54,544 bases of DNA from Muribaculum sp. (lineage in GTDB: Bacteria; Bacteroidota; Bacteroidia; Bacteroidales; Muribaculaceae). Below the pieces are notes generated by a model, which had not been told where the DNA came from, made no database searches, and saw only the letters and a program-made list of their open reading frames with translations. Shown here piece after piece: positions 24,974 through 33,893 of this stretch. The first letter of the stretch is position 1; the number at the start of each line of letters is the position of its first letter. The stretch covers positions 110,579-165,122 of the forward strand of contig JAMPAZ010000001.1 in the NCBI GenBank assembly GCA_023666965.1, in the 5' to 3' direction. The position numbers and the translations under genes are program-made.

Positions 24974-27118
24974 TTAATTCTGGGGGACACCTTTAAGGGT
25001 CAACGCAATACGCCCTCTCATATAGTCGACATCGAGGACTCTTACCGTGAGTCGTTGATTGACGGAAACGAAGTCGGCCGGCGAGGAAACGAAGTCGTCG
25101 GACATTTGGGATATGTGGACTAATCCGTTTTCGTGCAATCCTATGTCGACGAAACAACCGAACTGTGTGATGTTGTTGACCACTCCTTGCAGAATCATTC
25201 CGGGCTTGAGGTCGTGAATGTCGCGAATGCGGTCGTCGAATTCGACGTTTTCCTCCAACGGCGAGCGAGGATCACGGCCCGGTTTTTCGAGCTCGAGAAT
25301 TATGTCGGTCAGCGTCGGCAATCCAACCTCTTTGGTAAAGTATGGCGAAAGGTCGAGGCTTTGCATTGACTTGGGATTGCGCACGAACGCCTCTACCGTG
25401 GTGGCGTTGTCGGTGGCTATTTGTCTGATTAGGTCGTATCTTTCGGGATGGACTGCGGTGTTGTCGAGTATGTTCTGCGCACCGGGAATCCGCAAGAATC
25501 CTGCGCATTGCTGAAACGCCTTCTCTCCCATTCGCGGTACGTTCATAAGCTCATTTCTACTGCGGAAAGCTCCATGTTCGCTACGATAGTTGACTATGTA
25601 GGATGCCAGAGCCGGGCCTATGCCTGACACGTATGAGAGCAACTCTTTCGAAGCGGTGTTCACGTTGATGCCGACAGAGTTGACACAGCTTTCAACGGTA
25701 TAACCAAGGGCTTCTTTTAGTTTCGTCTGGTCGACATCGTGCTGATACTGCCCGACCCCGATGGATTTGGGGTCGATTTTGACTAATTCGGCAAGCGGGT
25801 CAAGGAGCCTTCTTCCGATGGAGACGGCACCACGCACCGTTACATCTTGGTCGGGAAATTCGTCGCGTGCTGTCTGCGAGGCGGAGTATATCGAAGCTCC
25901 GCTCTCGTTGACTATGAAAATCTGGACTTTATGGGGGTAGCGGAGCGAGTCGAGAAATTTTTCGGTTTCACGCGATGCAGTCCCGTTGCCGAGGGCAATG
26001 GCTTCGATGCCGAATCTGTCGACGAGGGAACATACTTTGAACGCGGCTCCGTGGAAGTCGTTTTGAGGTGCGTTGGGGTAGATTACGTCGTGAAACATCA
26101 GATTGCCCTGCTGGTCGAGGCACACTACCTTGCAGCCGGTGCGAAATCCGGGATCGATGCCCATGACACGTTTGTGCCCGAGGGGAGATGCGAGGAGAAG
26201 TTGACGTACATTGTCGGCAAACATTGCAATCGCGGCGTCGTCGGCTTTGGCCTTTGCTGCAGCAAGCACCTCCGTCTCGATTGACGGGCGAATCAGTCGT
26301 CGGTAAGCGTCGCGGACTATCGTGCGCATAAGTTTTGCGATTTCGTATCCGGCGGAGCTTTTTCCGAACAGTCTTGACAGTCTGTCGACCATCTCGTCGT
26401 CGTCAATAGAAACGTCGACTTTAAGGATGCCTTCGTTCTGGCCTCTCAAGATGGCGAGTAGGCGGTGGGACGTGGTCAGGCGGAGCGGCGAACTGAAGTC
26501 GAAGTATGTCTCGTAGTTGCGTCCGTCCTGTTCTTTTCCTGGTATGACTTTAGCGGAGATGACGGCTCCGCGCATGTATTTTGATCGAACAATTGAGCGA
26601 GCTTTTTCGCTTTCGCTCATCCACTCGGCAATTATGTCCTTGGCTCCGTCTATAGCGGCCTGTAGGTCGGGGACTTCTTTGTTGACAAATTTTTTTGCGG
26701 CCGACTTTACGTTGTCGAGGTTCTGTGCCATTATCATCTTGGCCAACGGTTCAAGACCTTTCTCCATGGCCATCTGTGCCCTTGTGCGGCGTTTTGGCCG
26801 GAAGGGAAGGTATATGTCTTCGAGTGTAGCGGAGTCGAAAGTCTCTTCGATGCGCTTTTTAAGCTCCGGAGTCAGTTTATCCTGGCTTTTGATGGTGTCG
26901 ATTATTGTGTCTTTGCGTTTAGCCAAAGCCGTGTGAAAGTCTTGTCGCTGACGAATGAGATGAACTGCCACTTCGTCGAGGCCTCCTGTGGCTTCTTTAC
27001 GGTAGCGGCTAATGAAGGGTATGGTAGCTCCATCGTCGAGCAATTTAATGACGGCTTTAACGGACTTGCGTTGAAGATTGAGCTCTTCGGCGATAATTGA
27101 TGAGAACTCGGTGGGCAT
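24974..27118 (-). CDS. tex: Tex-family RNA-binding transcription accessory protein
   Basis: 714 residues. The order of domains is typical: Tex N-terminal helical region (about 1-200, TIPFISRYRKEATGGLDEV), YqgF/RNase H-like domain (about 320-450, VMGIDPGFRTGCKVVCLD), helix-hairpin-helix repeats (about 490-560, GIGPALASYIVNYRSEHGAF) and a C-terminal S1 RNA-binding domain (about 640-712, FGCFVDIGLHENGLVHIS). Tex proteins bind nucleic acid and affect transcription; the biochemical role is not fully known. One base separates its ATG from the stop of the phosphoesterase gene upstream. Confidence 0.96.
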   Translation of the reverse strand: MPTEFSSIIAEELNLQRKSVKAVIKLLDDGATIPFISRYRKEATGGLDEVAVHLIRQRQDFHTALAKRKDTIIDTIKSQDKLTPELKKRIEETFDSATLEDIYLPFRPKRRTRAQMAMEKGLEPLAKMIMAQNLDNVKSAAKKFVNKEVPDLQAAIDGAKDIIAEWMSESEKARSIVRSKYMRGAVISAKVIPGKEQDGRNYETYFDFSSPLRLTTSHRLLAILRGQNEGILKVDVSIDDDEMVDRLSRLFGKSSAGYEIAKLMRTIVRDAYRRLIRPSIETEVLAAAKAKADDAAIAMFADNVRQLLLASPLGHKRVMGIDPGFRTGCKVVCLDQQGNLMFHDVIYPNAPQNDFHGAAFKVCSLVDRFGIEAIALGNGTASRETEKFLDSLRYPHKVQIFIVNESGASIYSASQTARDEFPDQDVTVRGAVSIGRRLLDPLAELVKIDPKSIGVGQYQHDVDQTKLKEALGYTVESCVNSVGINVNTASKELLSYVSGIGPALASYIVNYRSEHGAFRSRNELMNVPRMGEKAFQQCAGFLRIPGAQNILDNTAVHPERYDLIRQIATDNATTVEAFVRNPKSMQSLDLSPYFTKEVGLPTLTDIILELEKPGRDPRSPLEENVEFDDRIRDIHDLKPGMILQGVVNNITQFGCFVDIGLHENGLVHISQMSDDFVSSPADFVSVNQRLTVRVLDVDYMRGRIALTLKGVPQN

Positions 27119-27119
27119 A

Positions 27120-28334
27120 TCAGAGAGGTTGGTTAGTTAGATGAGTCGGATTTTTGTGGAGTGTGAATACCGTGATTTCAGGCGTGGCGCCAATGCGGGC
27201 GGGGAGCGCAACGGTTCCAAGTCCGATGTTGACGTATAGCTGATGCCGACGAGATTTGTCGTGATACAGGCCGCCCCAGTTGGCATAACGGTATTTTGCG
27301 GGTGACCATGACCCAATCTGGCACTGCATGGCGTGGGTATGGCCGGAGAGCGAGAGGTCGATGTTTACGGTGTCATTGTCGGCAATGGAGCTTGTCCAAT
27401 GTGCCGGATTGTGGGTAAGCAAAATTTTGAACGTGCTGTCGGACTGAGCTGGATAGGCGAGATCAAGGTCTCCGTAGGTGGTGAAAGGTGGATCGCCCCA
27501 ATTTTCCACGCCAATCAATGCTATAGAGTCGGGGCCATGATGGATGTAGGTCGTGCGGTTGTTGAGCAGATCCCATCCCATGGAGGCTTGCAGACTGTCG
27601 ATGAGCTGACGGTTGGCTTCTTTTGCCTGAGGTGTCGGCCACTCGGAGTAGTCGCCGTAGTCGTGGTTGCCGAGGATGGAGTGGACTCCGTCGGTCGCAT
27701 TAAGGCGTGAGAGTGTGCTGACGAACGGCAACAGCTCGTTGGTGCGCCGGTTCACGATGTCGCCGGTGAACAAGATTATGTCGGCATTCTGCTTGTTGAT
27801 TACGTCGACTATTTTGTCGACGTACGATGTGTCGTTGCCGTAGGTACCGGTGTGGAGGTCGGAGAACTGTACCATTCGGTAGCCGTCGAACTGTTCGGGC
27901 AGATTGTCGAAGTATAGGTCAACTTCCCGAATCTGATAGCCGAGCCTGTTGACTGCGGCGGCCCACCACATTACGCAGAACACAAATATCGCGACGCAGA
28001 ATCCGGCAAAGTCCATGGCTTTCCATGAATGCGCTCGCCAAAGGGCGGGAATATGCCCGACCCAACTGAAGATACAGAACAGATATTTGGGGATGTAGAC
28101 GGAAAAGTAGGTGTAGAGCATCCACATGTCGGCGAGGAGCACCTGATCGGATCCGCCTCGCCGGGGTAGCGCCACCATCACAATGGCGAAGATGATGAAG
28201 AATATGATGCTTGCGGCATAGATCCGGGTAGCCCATTTTTTGCGGAATCGTTCGCGGATTATGCGAAGGATGTAGCAATCAATGAGCAGATTGATCAGGA
28301 TTACTGTCAATATGGGTATTAAGGGCAGGCGCAT
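27120..28334 (-). CDS. Membrane-anchored calcineurin-like metallophosphoesterase
   Basis: 404 residues from the ATG at 28334; the frame extends to 28358, but that start lies within the upstream gene, whose stop is at 28340. About four membrane helices fill the first 145 residues. The catalytic domain has all the metallophosphoesterase blocks: FSDLHTGTYG, ILFTGDIVN, SILGNHDYGD, LLTHNP and LSGHTHAMQ. Such proteins hydrolyse phosphoesters, in some relatives UDP-diacylglucosamine or other lipids, but this one is not identified further. It follows a lipid acyltransferase by five bases and precedes tex by one, so it is in the same operon. Confidence 0.92.
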   Translation of the reverse strand: MRLPLIPILTVILINLLIDCYILRIIRERFRKKWATRIYAASIIFFIIFAIVMVALPRRGGSDQVLLADMWMLYTYFSVYIPKYLFCIFSWVGHIPALWRAHSWKAMDFAGFCVAIFVFCVMWWAAAVNRLGYQIREVDLYFDNLPEQFDGYRMVQFSDLHTGTYGNDTSYVDKIVDVINKQNADIILFTGDIVNRRTNELLPFVSTLSRLNATDGVHSILGNHDYGDYSEWPTPQAKEANRQLIDSLQASMGWDLLNNRTTYIHHGPDSIALIGVENWGDPPFTTYGDLDLAYPAQSDSTFKILLTHNPAHWTSSIADNDTVNIDLSLSGHTHAMQCQIGSWSPAKYRYANWGGLYHDKSRRHQLYVNIGLGTVALPARIGATPEITVFTLHKNPTHLTNQPL

Positions 28335-28339
28335 CGTAG

Positions 28340-29533
28340 TTATTTCTCGTCGGAGCAAGTCTCGCCGGCCGACATATTGTTTTTAAGCGGGTTGGCGTAC
28401 ATGGTCAGCATCATCTCGTGGAGGAAGTCCATGTCGTCGTCGGTGAGTTCTGGGACATCCACTTTTTTGAGTTGGTTGTTGACGTATTTGTTAAATTCGT
28501 TGACTTCTTCGGGCGTGTATTTGTCAACAAACATTTCGGTCTTGTAAAGTTGGTCGAAGGCGATGTAGTTTATCGGGAAAATCTTGTAGCCGGAATGGAT
28601 TGCGCAGTCCACCATCCTGCAGATGTCGCGAGCAATTGTGTTTTTGTCGAGTGCCGGGTCGATACCGGACATCTCCGGGTTGAGGGGCTTTCCGATTTGG
28701 AAGTGGACGCGTCCTTTGGGTTGCAGCAATCCGGTCTCCATAGCGAAGAGGTCATCGCGCTGGGTCTTTTTGAATTCGGGGTCGTTTCTGCGCAGTAAAA
28801 ATTCACGTGCTTTGAGATAGTCATTCGGGTCGTGCTCATAAGATATGGACACGGGGATAAGGTTGACTTCTCGAACGTTGGTCAAGAAGTCGCCGCCTCC
28901 GGTGAGTCCGAGCATCTTTATGAGGCTGTCTTGTGCCATGTCGTTGGAGTCTTTGCTTCGGCCTTGGCGTTCGGCGATCCAGACAGAGCGGTTGAGCTTA
29001 GTGATGGAATAATGTATATAGGCTGAAAGTTGCTGGGCGGCCTCCAACGCTTTCACTTTGGGGAGGTCACGCTTGACGATGAAACTGTTGTTCATGCGCA
29101 CAAGGTCGTTAATCCAGGTATAAATGAGCAGATTGTCGCCGATGGCGGTCTGAGTGGTTCTGAATCCGGCCCTTAGAAAGCAGAGGTTAAGGAACGAGGT
29201 GTCGAGGACGATGTCGCGGTGGTTGGTAATAAATGTATATGAGCCGTCCTTGTCGAGATTCTCAATTCCGTCGTATGTTATTCCGTCGGTGGTTCGTTGC
29301 GCGAGCATTTCGAGGAACGGCCACATAATTTTTTTCTGGAAAGTGTCTTTGTCGTGGACAGCGAGCAACTGCTGGGCAAATTCATCGTAGTTTATGGAGG
29401 GGAATACCCATTTTACGGCATGTATGAAGCCGGGTTCGTTGACAAGATTCTCCATCTTCTCATGGAAAACAGTGTCGGGGTACGGTGCAATATCGTCAAA
29501 TTTATAGTCTTCGTTACTGTTGTCGGTTACCAT
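28340..29533 (-). CDS. PlsC-like phospholipid acyltransferase
   Basis: 397 residues. The acyltransferase block FITNHRDIVLD (residues 101-111) is the acceptor-binding catalytic motif of the GPAT/AGPAT superfamily, and SVWIAERQGRSKDSND acts as the second motif; NLIPVSISYEHDP is motif III/IV-like. It presumably acylates a glycerol-phosphate or ornithine-type lipid at the inner membrane; the exact acceptor is unknown. First gene of the operon with the phosphoesterase, tex and folK, with a promoter box at 29565-29572. Confidence 0.88.
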   Translation of the reverse strand: MVTDNSNEDYKFDDIAPYPDTVFHEKMENLVNEPGFIHAVKWVFPSINYDEFAQQLLAVHDKDTFQKKIMWPFLEMLAQRTTDGITYDGIENLDKDGSYTFITNHRDIVLDTSFLNLCFLRAGFRTTQTAIGDNLLIYTWINDLVRMNNSFIVKRDLPKVKALEAAQQLSAYIHYSITKLNRSVWIAERQGRSKDSNDMAQDSLIKMLGLTGGGDFLTNVREVNLIPVSISYEHDPNDYLKAREFLLRRNDPEFKKTQRDDLFAMETGLLQPKGRVHFQIGKPLNPEMSGIDPALDKNTIARDICRMVDCAIHSGYKIFPINYIAFDQLYKTEMFVDKYTPEEVNEFNKYVNNQLKKVDVPELTDDDMDFLHEMMLTMYANPLKNNMSAGETCSDEK

Positions 29534-29564
29534 AATTTCTTAATACTTATAGGTTATGATGTTC

Positions 29565-29572
29565 AAAGATAA
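29565..29572 (-). promoter_or_regulatory. -7 box of the acyltransferase-tex-folK operon
   Basis: TATCTTTG on the minus strand, 32 bases before the acyltransferase ATG. Confidence 0.55.
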
Positions 29573-29646
29573 CAATTTTAAATTATCAATCATCTGAAAA
29601 GATGGGCTTCTTAACTTAATTTTAATGTTCAGACTGTGGAAAACGG

Positions 29647-30726
29647 TCACGTTTGATTGGGATTATAGTTTTCCCACCGCTCAATCAGCTTGGTAATGTC
29701 GGGTGGAATAGGGGCGGAGAAGAACATTTCTTCGCCGGTGTCGGGATGGACAAACCCTAACGTGCGTGCGTGTAGAGCCTGTCGGGGACATGCTTCGAAG
29801 CAGTTGGCCACGAATTGGCGGTATTTAGCGGAGGTGGTGCCACGAAGGATGGCGTCGCCCCCGTATCGCGCGTCGTTGAAGAGAGGATGACCTATATGCT
29901 TCATGTGTACGCGGATCTGGTGGGTGCGTCCGGTCTCGAGCACGCATTTCACTACGCTGACGTAGCCGAGCGGCTTAATGGTTGAGTAGTGGGTGACTGC
30001 GTGTTTGCCGTGGTCTCCGTCGGGGAATACGGCCATCTGAAGCCTGTCTTTCAAGGATCGGCCGATGTTTCCCTCGATTCTTCCGTCGGCCGGGTCAGGT
30101 TGCCCCCATACCACGGCCACGTACTCCCGCTTGGTGGTCTTGTTGAAGAATTGTTTTCCGAGTGAGGTTTTTGCGTCGGGAGTCTTGGCTACGACAAGGA
30201 GTCCCGATGTGTCTTTGTCTATTCGGTGCACGAGGCCCATTCGCGGGTCGTTGACATCGTAGTCCGGATTGTCACGGAAATGATATGCAAGTGCATTGAC
30301 GAGGGTTCCGTGATAATTCCCGTGGCCTGGATGCACGACGAGGCCGGCGGGTTTGTTGACGACTAGCAGATGCTTGTCTTCATACACTATGTCGAGCGGA
30401 ATGTCTTCGGCGATTATCTCGAGCTCGTATCTCGGGCGGTCCATTACCACGGAGACTACGTCGAGAGGCTTTACGCGGTAGTTTGATTTGACGGATTTGC
30501 CGTTTACGAGAATGCATCCGGCATCGGCAGCCTGCTGAATGCGGTTTCGCGACGACTTTTCGATTCGGGCTACAAGAAATTTGTCGACCCTTAAGAGTTG
30601 TTGTCCCTTGTCGGCCACAAAGCGGAAGTGCTCGTACAGCTCGTTTCCGCTGTCGAGTTCGTCGGCGGGTTCATATAGTTCGAGTCCGCTGTCGGGCGTT
30701 TCGTCGTCTATGTAGTTGTCTGCCAT
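29647..30726 (-). CDS. rluD: RluD-family 23S rRNA pseudouridine synthase
   Basis: 359 residues. An acidic N-terminal leader of about 40 residues precedes an S4 RNA-binding domain (about 41-110, LRVDKFLVARIEKSSRNRIQ) and the pseudouridine synthase domain with the catalytic Asp in VHRIDKDTSGLLVVAK (about residue 170). RluD makes pseudouridines in helix 69 of 23S rRNA; the match is to the RluA/RluD family, and the exact target is inferred. It follows the PASTA protein gene by 23 bases on the same strand. Confidence 0.93.
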   Translation of the reverse strand: MADNYIDDETPDSGLELYEPADELDSGNELYEHFRFVADKGQQLLRVDKFLVARIEKSSRNRIQQAADAGCILVNGKSVKSNYRVKPLDVVSVVMDRPRYELEIIAEDIPLDIVYEDKHLLVVNKPAGLVVHPGHGNYHGTLVNALAYHFRDNPDYDVNDPRMGLVHRIDKDTSGLLVVAKTPDAKTSLGKQFFNKTTKREYVAVVWGQPDPADGRIEGNIGRSLKDRLQMAVFPDGDHGKHAVTHYSTIKPLGYVSVVKCVLETGRTHQIRVHMKHIGHPLFNDARYGGDAILRGTTSAKYRQFVANCFEACPRQALHARTLGFVHPDTGEEMFFSAPIPPDITKLIERWENYNPNQT

Positions 30727-30749
30727 GTGGGTCGGTTATCGGGATTTGA

Positions 30750-31388
30750 TTAGTCGGAGAATTCTGTGTCGAAATCCAGAGAGTCGTCGTCGAGATCGAG
30801 TGAGTCGGTGTCGTTGGCTATTCCTTCTCCGACTTCAAGGATTACCGTGGAGGTAATGGGGATTCGTGTGCCGGGTTCGAGTCTCTGTCCGTCATATCGA
30901 GCACCTATTACAAGGTCTTTAAATTCGCTGGGGACGTGCGTTATTACGATGTCTTTGATTCCGATTCCTTCGAGGGCCGATTTGGCAGTGCGGACAGACA
31001 TGTCGGACAAGACCGGTATTGTCACCATTTTGGGCGAGAAGGCCGTTGTGGTCAGGTATACAGTCCGGTTTGGCTTGACCTTGGTGTTGGCTCTCGGTGA
31101 CTGTTCGAGCACTGTCCCCGGCAATGCGTCGGCATCGTAAATTGAGTCGGAAAGTTCGGCTTTAAGGCCAGCGGCTTCGAGTGCGGAGGATGCCTGACTG
31201 TAGGACATGCCTTTGATGTTTGGCACCACCTCGTATTTGCCGTGTCCTGTCCAGATGTCGAGGCCAATCAGAGCCATCCATACCACACCGCAACCGACAA
31301 GTATGATCAGAAGTAAATTAAACAGAATAGGATGTCTTCTAATGAAGTCCATCGGTCGCTTAACTGATTTTTTCTCTTCCATACTCAA
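30750..31388 (-). CDS. PASTA-domain single-pass membrane protein
   Basis: 212 residues: a basic cytoplasmic start (KKSVKRPMDFIRRHP), one membrane helix (about residues 23-44, LLLIILVGCGVVWMALIGL), then two PASTA domains (about 57-120, VVPNIKGMSYSQASSALEAA; and 120-190, VTIPVLSDMSVRTAKSALEG) and an acidic Asp-rich tail. PASTA domains usually bind peptidoglycan or penicillin-binding proteins; here there is no kinase or transpeptidase attached. It is co-transcribed with rluD. A role at the cell wall is by domain only. Confidence 0.9.
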   Translation of the reverse strand: MSMEEKKSVKRPMDFIRRHPILFNLLLIILVGCGVVWMALIGLDIWTGHGKYEVVPNIKGMSYSQASSALEAAGLKAELSDSIYDADALPGTVLEQSPRANTKVKPNRTVYLTTTAFSPKMVTIPVLSDMSVRTAKSALEGIGIKDIVITHVPSEFKDLVIGARYDGQRLEPGTRIPITSTVILEVGEGIANDTDSLDLDDDSLDFDTEFSD

Positions 31389-31466
31389 AAATTCAAACAG
31401 GCATTAATTTAAACTATTGGAGGTGAGTTGCCAGCCGCGTTAGCGCAAACTATGCAATTTAAAGTG

Positions 31467-31474
31467 CAAACTTA
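31467..31474 (-). promoter_or_regulatory. -7 box of the PASTA-rluD operon
   Basis: TAAGTTTG on the minus strand, about 80 bases before the PASTA gene ATG. Confidence 0.45.
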
Positions 31475-31590
31475 CGTAAAAAAGCGGATATTGGACCCGG
31501 TGAGCGGACGAATTTTATGCAAAAACGCGTTAAAGAAGCTGTAAGCGTCAAAAATAATTTGAAAATTGTCAATCTGTCGCGATTAATTGC

Positions 31591-31598
31591 TAAATTTG
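31591..31598 (+). promoter_or_regulatory. -7 box of the bamD promoter
   Basis: TAAATTTG, 31 bases before the bamD ATG. A TTG lies about 22 bases farther upstream. Confidence 0.5.
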
Positions 31599-31629
31599 CA
31601 GCTTGAATAATTCTCTATAATAGAACTGT

Positions 31630-32442
31630 ATGCGTAAATCAATACATTTGGTCCTGTCGGCATTGGCGCTCGCATTTGCCATGTCGTCTTGTGGCGAATA
31701 CCAAAAAATACTTAAAAGCCACGACAATGAGGCCAAGCTCGAGTTTGCCAAAAGGGCTTTCGAGAAGAAAAAATATACACAGGCCGCTACGGTTTTGACC
31801 GACGTGGTGACTACATTTAAGGGGACTAAACATGCCGAGGAATCGCTCTATCTGTTGGCTCTGAGCCATTACGAGAACAAGGACTACTATAATTCCGGCG
31901 CATATTTCCGAACGTACTATAACCGCTATCCGAAGGGGAAGTATGCCGAGCTGGCCAGGTTTTATTGCGGCTATGGGTATTATCTTGACTCTCCCGAGGC
32001 TCAGCTTGACCAAAGCGGAACCATTAAGGCCATCGAGGAGCTTCAGGCTTTTCTGGATTATTTTCCCAAGAGCGATAAGGTGCCAGTGGCTCAGCAGGCT
32101 ATATTCGAGCTGCAGGACAAATTGACTCTTAAGGAGCTCCAAAATGCGCAGCTTTATTATAATCTGGGTAATTATCTGGGCAATAATTATGAGTCGGCCG
32201 TCGTGGTGGCAAAAAATGCCATAAAGAACTATCCTTATTCGAAGTATAAGGAAGATCTTGAGCTGTTGGTGCTTAAATCTCGTTTCCAAGAGGCTACGCT
32301 CAGCGTGGAGGAAAAGAAGGCTGATCGATTCCGCGACGTTATTGACGAGTATTATGCATTCATCAACAACTGGCCCGAATCGGAAAATCTAAAGGAAGCA
32401 GAGAATATCTTCAAGATAGCTCAAAAATATGTAAATGAATAA
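31630..32442 (+). CDS. bamD: Outer-membrane assembly lipoprotein BamD
   Basis: 270 residues. A lipoprotein signal ends AMSSC (Cys21). TPR-like helical pairs fill the body: YQKILKSHDNEAKLEFAKRA, then SLYLLALSHYENKDYYNSGA, FRTYYNRYPKGKYAELARFY and IKNYPYSKYKEDLELLVLKS. BamD is the essential partner of BamA for folding outer-membrane proteins. The length is close to E. coli BamD (245). rpoZ follows by 18 bases. Confidence 0.93.
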   Translation: MRKSIHLVLSALALAFAMSSCGEYQKILKSHDNEAKLEFAKRAFEKKKYTQAATVLTDVVTTFKGTKHAEESLYLLALSHYENKDYYNSGAYFRTYYNRYPKGKYAELARFYCGYGYYLDSPEAQLDQSGTIKAIEELQAFLDYFPKSDKVPVAQQAIFELQDKLTLKELQNAQLYYNLGNYLGNNYESAVVVAKNAIKNYPYSKYKEDLELLVLKSRFQEATLSVEEKKADRFRDVIDEYYAFINNWPESENLKEAENIFKIAQKYVNE

Positions 32443-32460
32443 ATAAATCACTATATCAGA

Positions 32461-32793
32461 ATGGACTACAAGAAATCGAACGCACCTCTAAACACGACAA
32501 CCCGTGACCTTATAAAAATGTCGGAGGACACCGGGAATATTTACGAAACAGTGTGCATCATAGCTAAACGCGCCAATCAGATAGCCGGCGAGATGAAGCA
32601 TGATCTCGAGAAGAAGCTTCAGGAGTTTGCGTCGCTTAACGACAATCTGGAGGAAATCTCTGAGAATCGTGAGCAGATAGAGATCTCTCGTTATTATGAG
32701 AAGCTTCCGAAGCCGACGCTAATAGCTACCCAAGAGTACATCGAGGGCAAGATCCATTTCCGCAATCCGGCCAAGGACAAAAATCTTGACTAA
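32461..32793 (+). CDS. rpoZ: RNA polymerase subunit omega, Bacteroidetes type
   Basis: 110 residues. NIYETVCIIAKRANQIAGEM is the omega/Rpb6 core (it wraps the beta' C-terminus), and the C-terminal YYEKLPKPTLIATQEYIEGK block is typical of the longer Bacteroidetes form. It differs enough from E. coli omega that it is sometimes called hypothetical. It lies directly behind bamD; its stop lies within five bases of the rpsO promoter's -33 element. Confidence 0.9.
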   Translation: MDYKKSNAPLNTTTRDLIKMSEDTGNIYETVCIIAKRANQIAGEMKHDLEKKLQEFASLNDNLEEISENREQIEISRYYEKLPKPTLIATQEYIEGKIHFRNPAKDKNLD

Positions 32794-32797
32794 ATAT

Positions 32798-32829
32798 TTT
32801 GCGTGTTTTAACAAAAAGACTTAACTTTG
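32798..32829 (+). promoter_or_regulatory. rpsO promoter
   Basis: TTTG (32798-32801), a 20-base spacer and TAACTTTG (32822-32829). The predicted start of RNA lies after the in-frame codon at 32827, so the longer reading frame cannot be used. Confidence 0.7.
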
Positions 32830-32892
32830 TGCGCCCTAAAAAGACGGGGCATGACCAATTCAATATTATTAACCACTTTAACTCTCGTAAGA

Positions 32893-33168
32893 ATGCATCT
32901 TAATTCTGAAGAAAAAGTAAACATCTTTGAGAAATACGGTAAGGGCAAGACTGATACTGGCTCACCTGAAGCTCAGATAGCATTATTCTCGGTTCGTATT
33001 GCTCATTTGACTGAACATCTTAAGTCAAATCACAAAGATTATACTACTGCGCGAGCTCTGAAGGCCCTTGTAGGAAAGCGTCGTCGCCTCCTTGACTATT
33101 TGGTTAAGAAGGATATCAACCGCTATCGTGCCATCATTGCCCAGAAGGAGCTTGGTATCCGCAAGTAA
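32893..33168 (+). CDS. rpsO: 30S ribosomal protein uS15
   Basis: 91 residues from the ATG at 32893 (MHLNSEEKVNIFEKYG), which agrees with uS15 length; a frame beginning at 32827 adds 22 residues unlike the family and overlaps the promoter. The motif DTGSPEAQIALFSVRIAHLT and HLKSNHKDY are diagnostic. uS15 binds 16S rRNA helices 20-22 early in 30S assembly. It is monocistronic, with its own promoter and a strong terminator; the 60-base leader could host feedback control, as in other bacteria. Confidence 0.96.
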   Translation: MHLNSEEKVNIFEKYGKGKTDTGSPEAQIALFSVRIAHLTEHLKSNHKDYTTARALKALVGKRRRLLDYLVKKDINRYRAIIAQKELGIRK

Positions 33169-33195
33169 GCTGACGTTTACTTAACGATTACAACT

Positions 33196-33237
33196 GCGGG
33201 GTCCGACGAATTTGTCGTCGGACCCCGCAAGTTTTTT
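33196..33237 (+). terminator. rpsO terminator
   Basis: A perfect 14-bp stem, GCGGGGTCCGACGA (33196-33209) with TCGTCGGACCCCGC (33215-33228), loop ATTTG, then AAG and seven T residues. It is 27 bases after the rpsO stop. Confidence 0.92.
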
Positions 33238-33263
33238 TCTGGACTCCTCAGGCATGAATCGAA

Positions 33264-33287
33264 TGTGTCGGGTAATGTGTCGGGTAA
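33264..33287 (+). repeat. 12-bp tandem duplication
   Basis: TGTGTCGGGTAA occurs twice in a row between the rpsO terminator and the str promoter. The rest of this 320-base gap holds the terminator, the promoter and the rpsL leader. Confidence 0.6.
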
Positions 33288-33317
33288 ATAATGGAAGTAA
33301 AATTTGATTCGGAAATA

Positions 33318-33349
33318 TTTGCAAATTAGATAATTAGTGAGTAACTTTG
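33318..33349 (+). promoter_or_regulatory. Main promoter of the str-S10-spc-alpha block
   Basis: TTTG (33318-33321), a spacer of exactly 20 bases and TAACTTTG (33342-33349). It precedes rpsL by a leader of about 135 bases and is the only strong promoter that I find before rpsL. Confidence 0.72.
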
Positions 33350-33379
33350 CGAAGTTTTTGAGAGCAATCGAGTGCTAAT

Positions 33380-33410
33380 CCATCTATGTTGCTGGTAGTC
33401 AGCATGATGG
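33380..33410 (+). promoter_or_regulatory. Hairpin in the rpsL leader
   Basis: CCATC and TGCTG (33380-33395) pair with CAGCA and GATGG (33400-33410) around a GTAGT loop with small internal bulges. A candidate site for ribosomal-protein feedback; the evidence is the fold only. Confidence 0.35.
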
Positions 33411-33488
33411 GTGGCGTTTATTTGTATAGGAAACAACGAAGTAAAAATATAAAGAACAACATTTTAAGTAAAACAAACAACAACTAAG

Positions 33489-33893
33489 ATGCCTACAATT
33501 CAGCAATTAGTAAGAAAAGGACGTGTGGCTCTTGAGGATAAGAGTAAGTCGCCGGCTCTCGACAGCTGCCCTCAGCGTCGTGGAGTTTGTGTGCGTGTGT
33601 ACACTACGACTCCTAAAAAGCCTAACTCCGCCATGCGTAAGGTGGCACGTGTAAGATTGACTAACGGCAAGGAGGTTAACTCCTACATTCCCGGTGAAGG
33701 CCATAACCTGCAGGAGCACTCAATCGTTCTTGTTCGTGGCGGTCGTGTGAAGGACCTTCCGGGTGTGCGTTACCACATCGTTCGCGGAACACTCGACACA
33801 AGCGGCGTTAAAGACCGCACTCAGCGTCGTTCCAAGTATGGAGCAAAACGTCCGAAACCGGGAGCAGCACCCGCCGCAAAGGGGAAAAAATAA
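33489..33893 (+). CDS. rpsL: 30S ribosomal protein uS12
   Basis: 134 residues. uS12 sits at the decoding centre. [20 protein letters not shown] and [19 protein letters not shown] are the two loops near the A site; the lysines at the usual streptomycin-resistance positions (in TPKKPNS and RVKDLPG) are wild type. First gene of the block, separated from rpsG by 172 bases with no gene, promoter box or strong hairpin that I can identify. Confidence 0.98.
   Translation: MPTIQQLVRKGRVALEDKSKSPALDSCPQRRGVCVRVYTTTPKKPNSAMRKVARVRLTNGKEVNSYIPGEGHNLQEHSIVLVRGGRVKDLPGVRYHIVRGTLDTSGVKDRTQRRSKYGAKRPKPGAAPAAKGKK

Noticed and set aside
32827-32892. Upstream start for rpsO
   Set aside because: It lies in the promoter and adds 22 residues not found in uS15.
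33264-33287. Tandem TGTGTCGGGTAA as a possible CRISPR or iteron array
   Set aside because: Only two copies without spacers; too little for an array, and no origin or cas gene is nearby.
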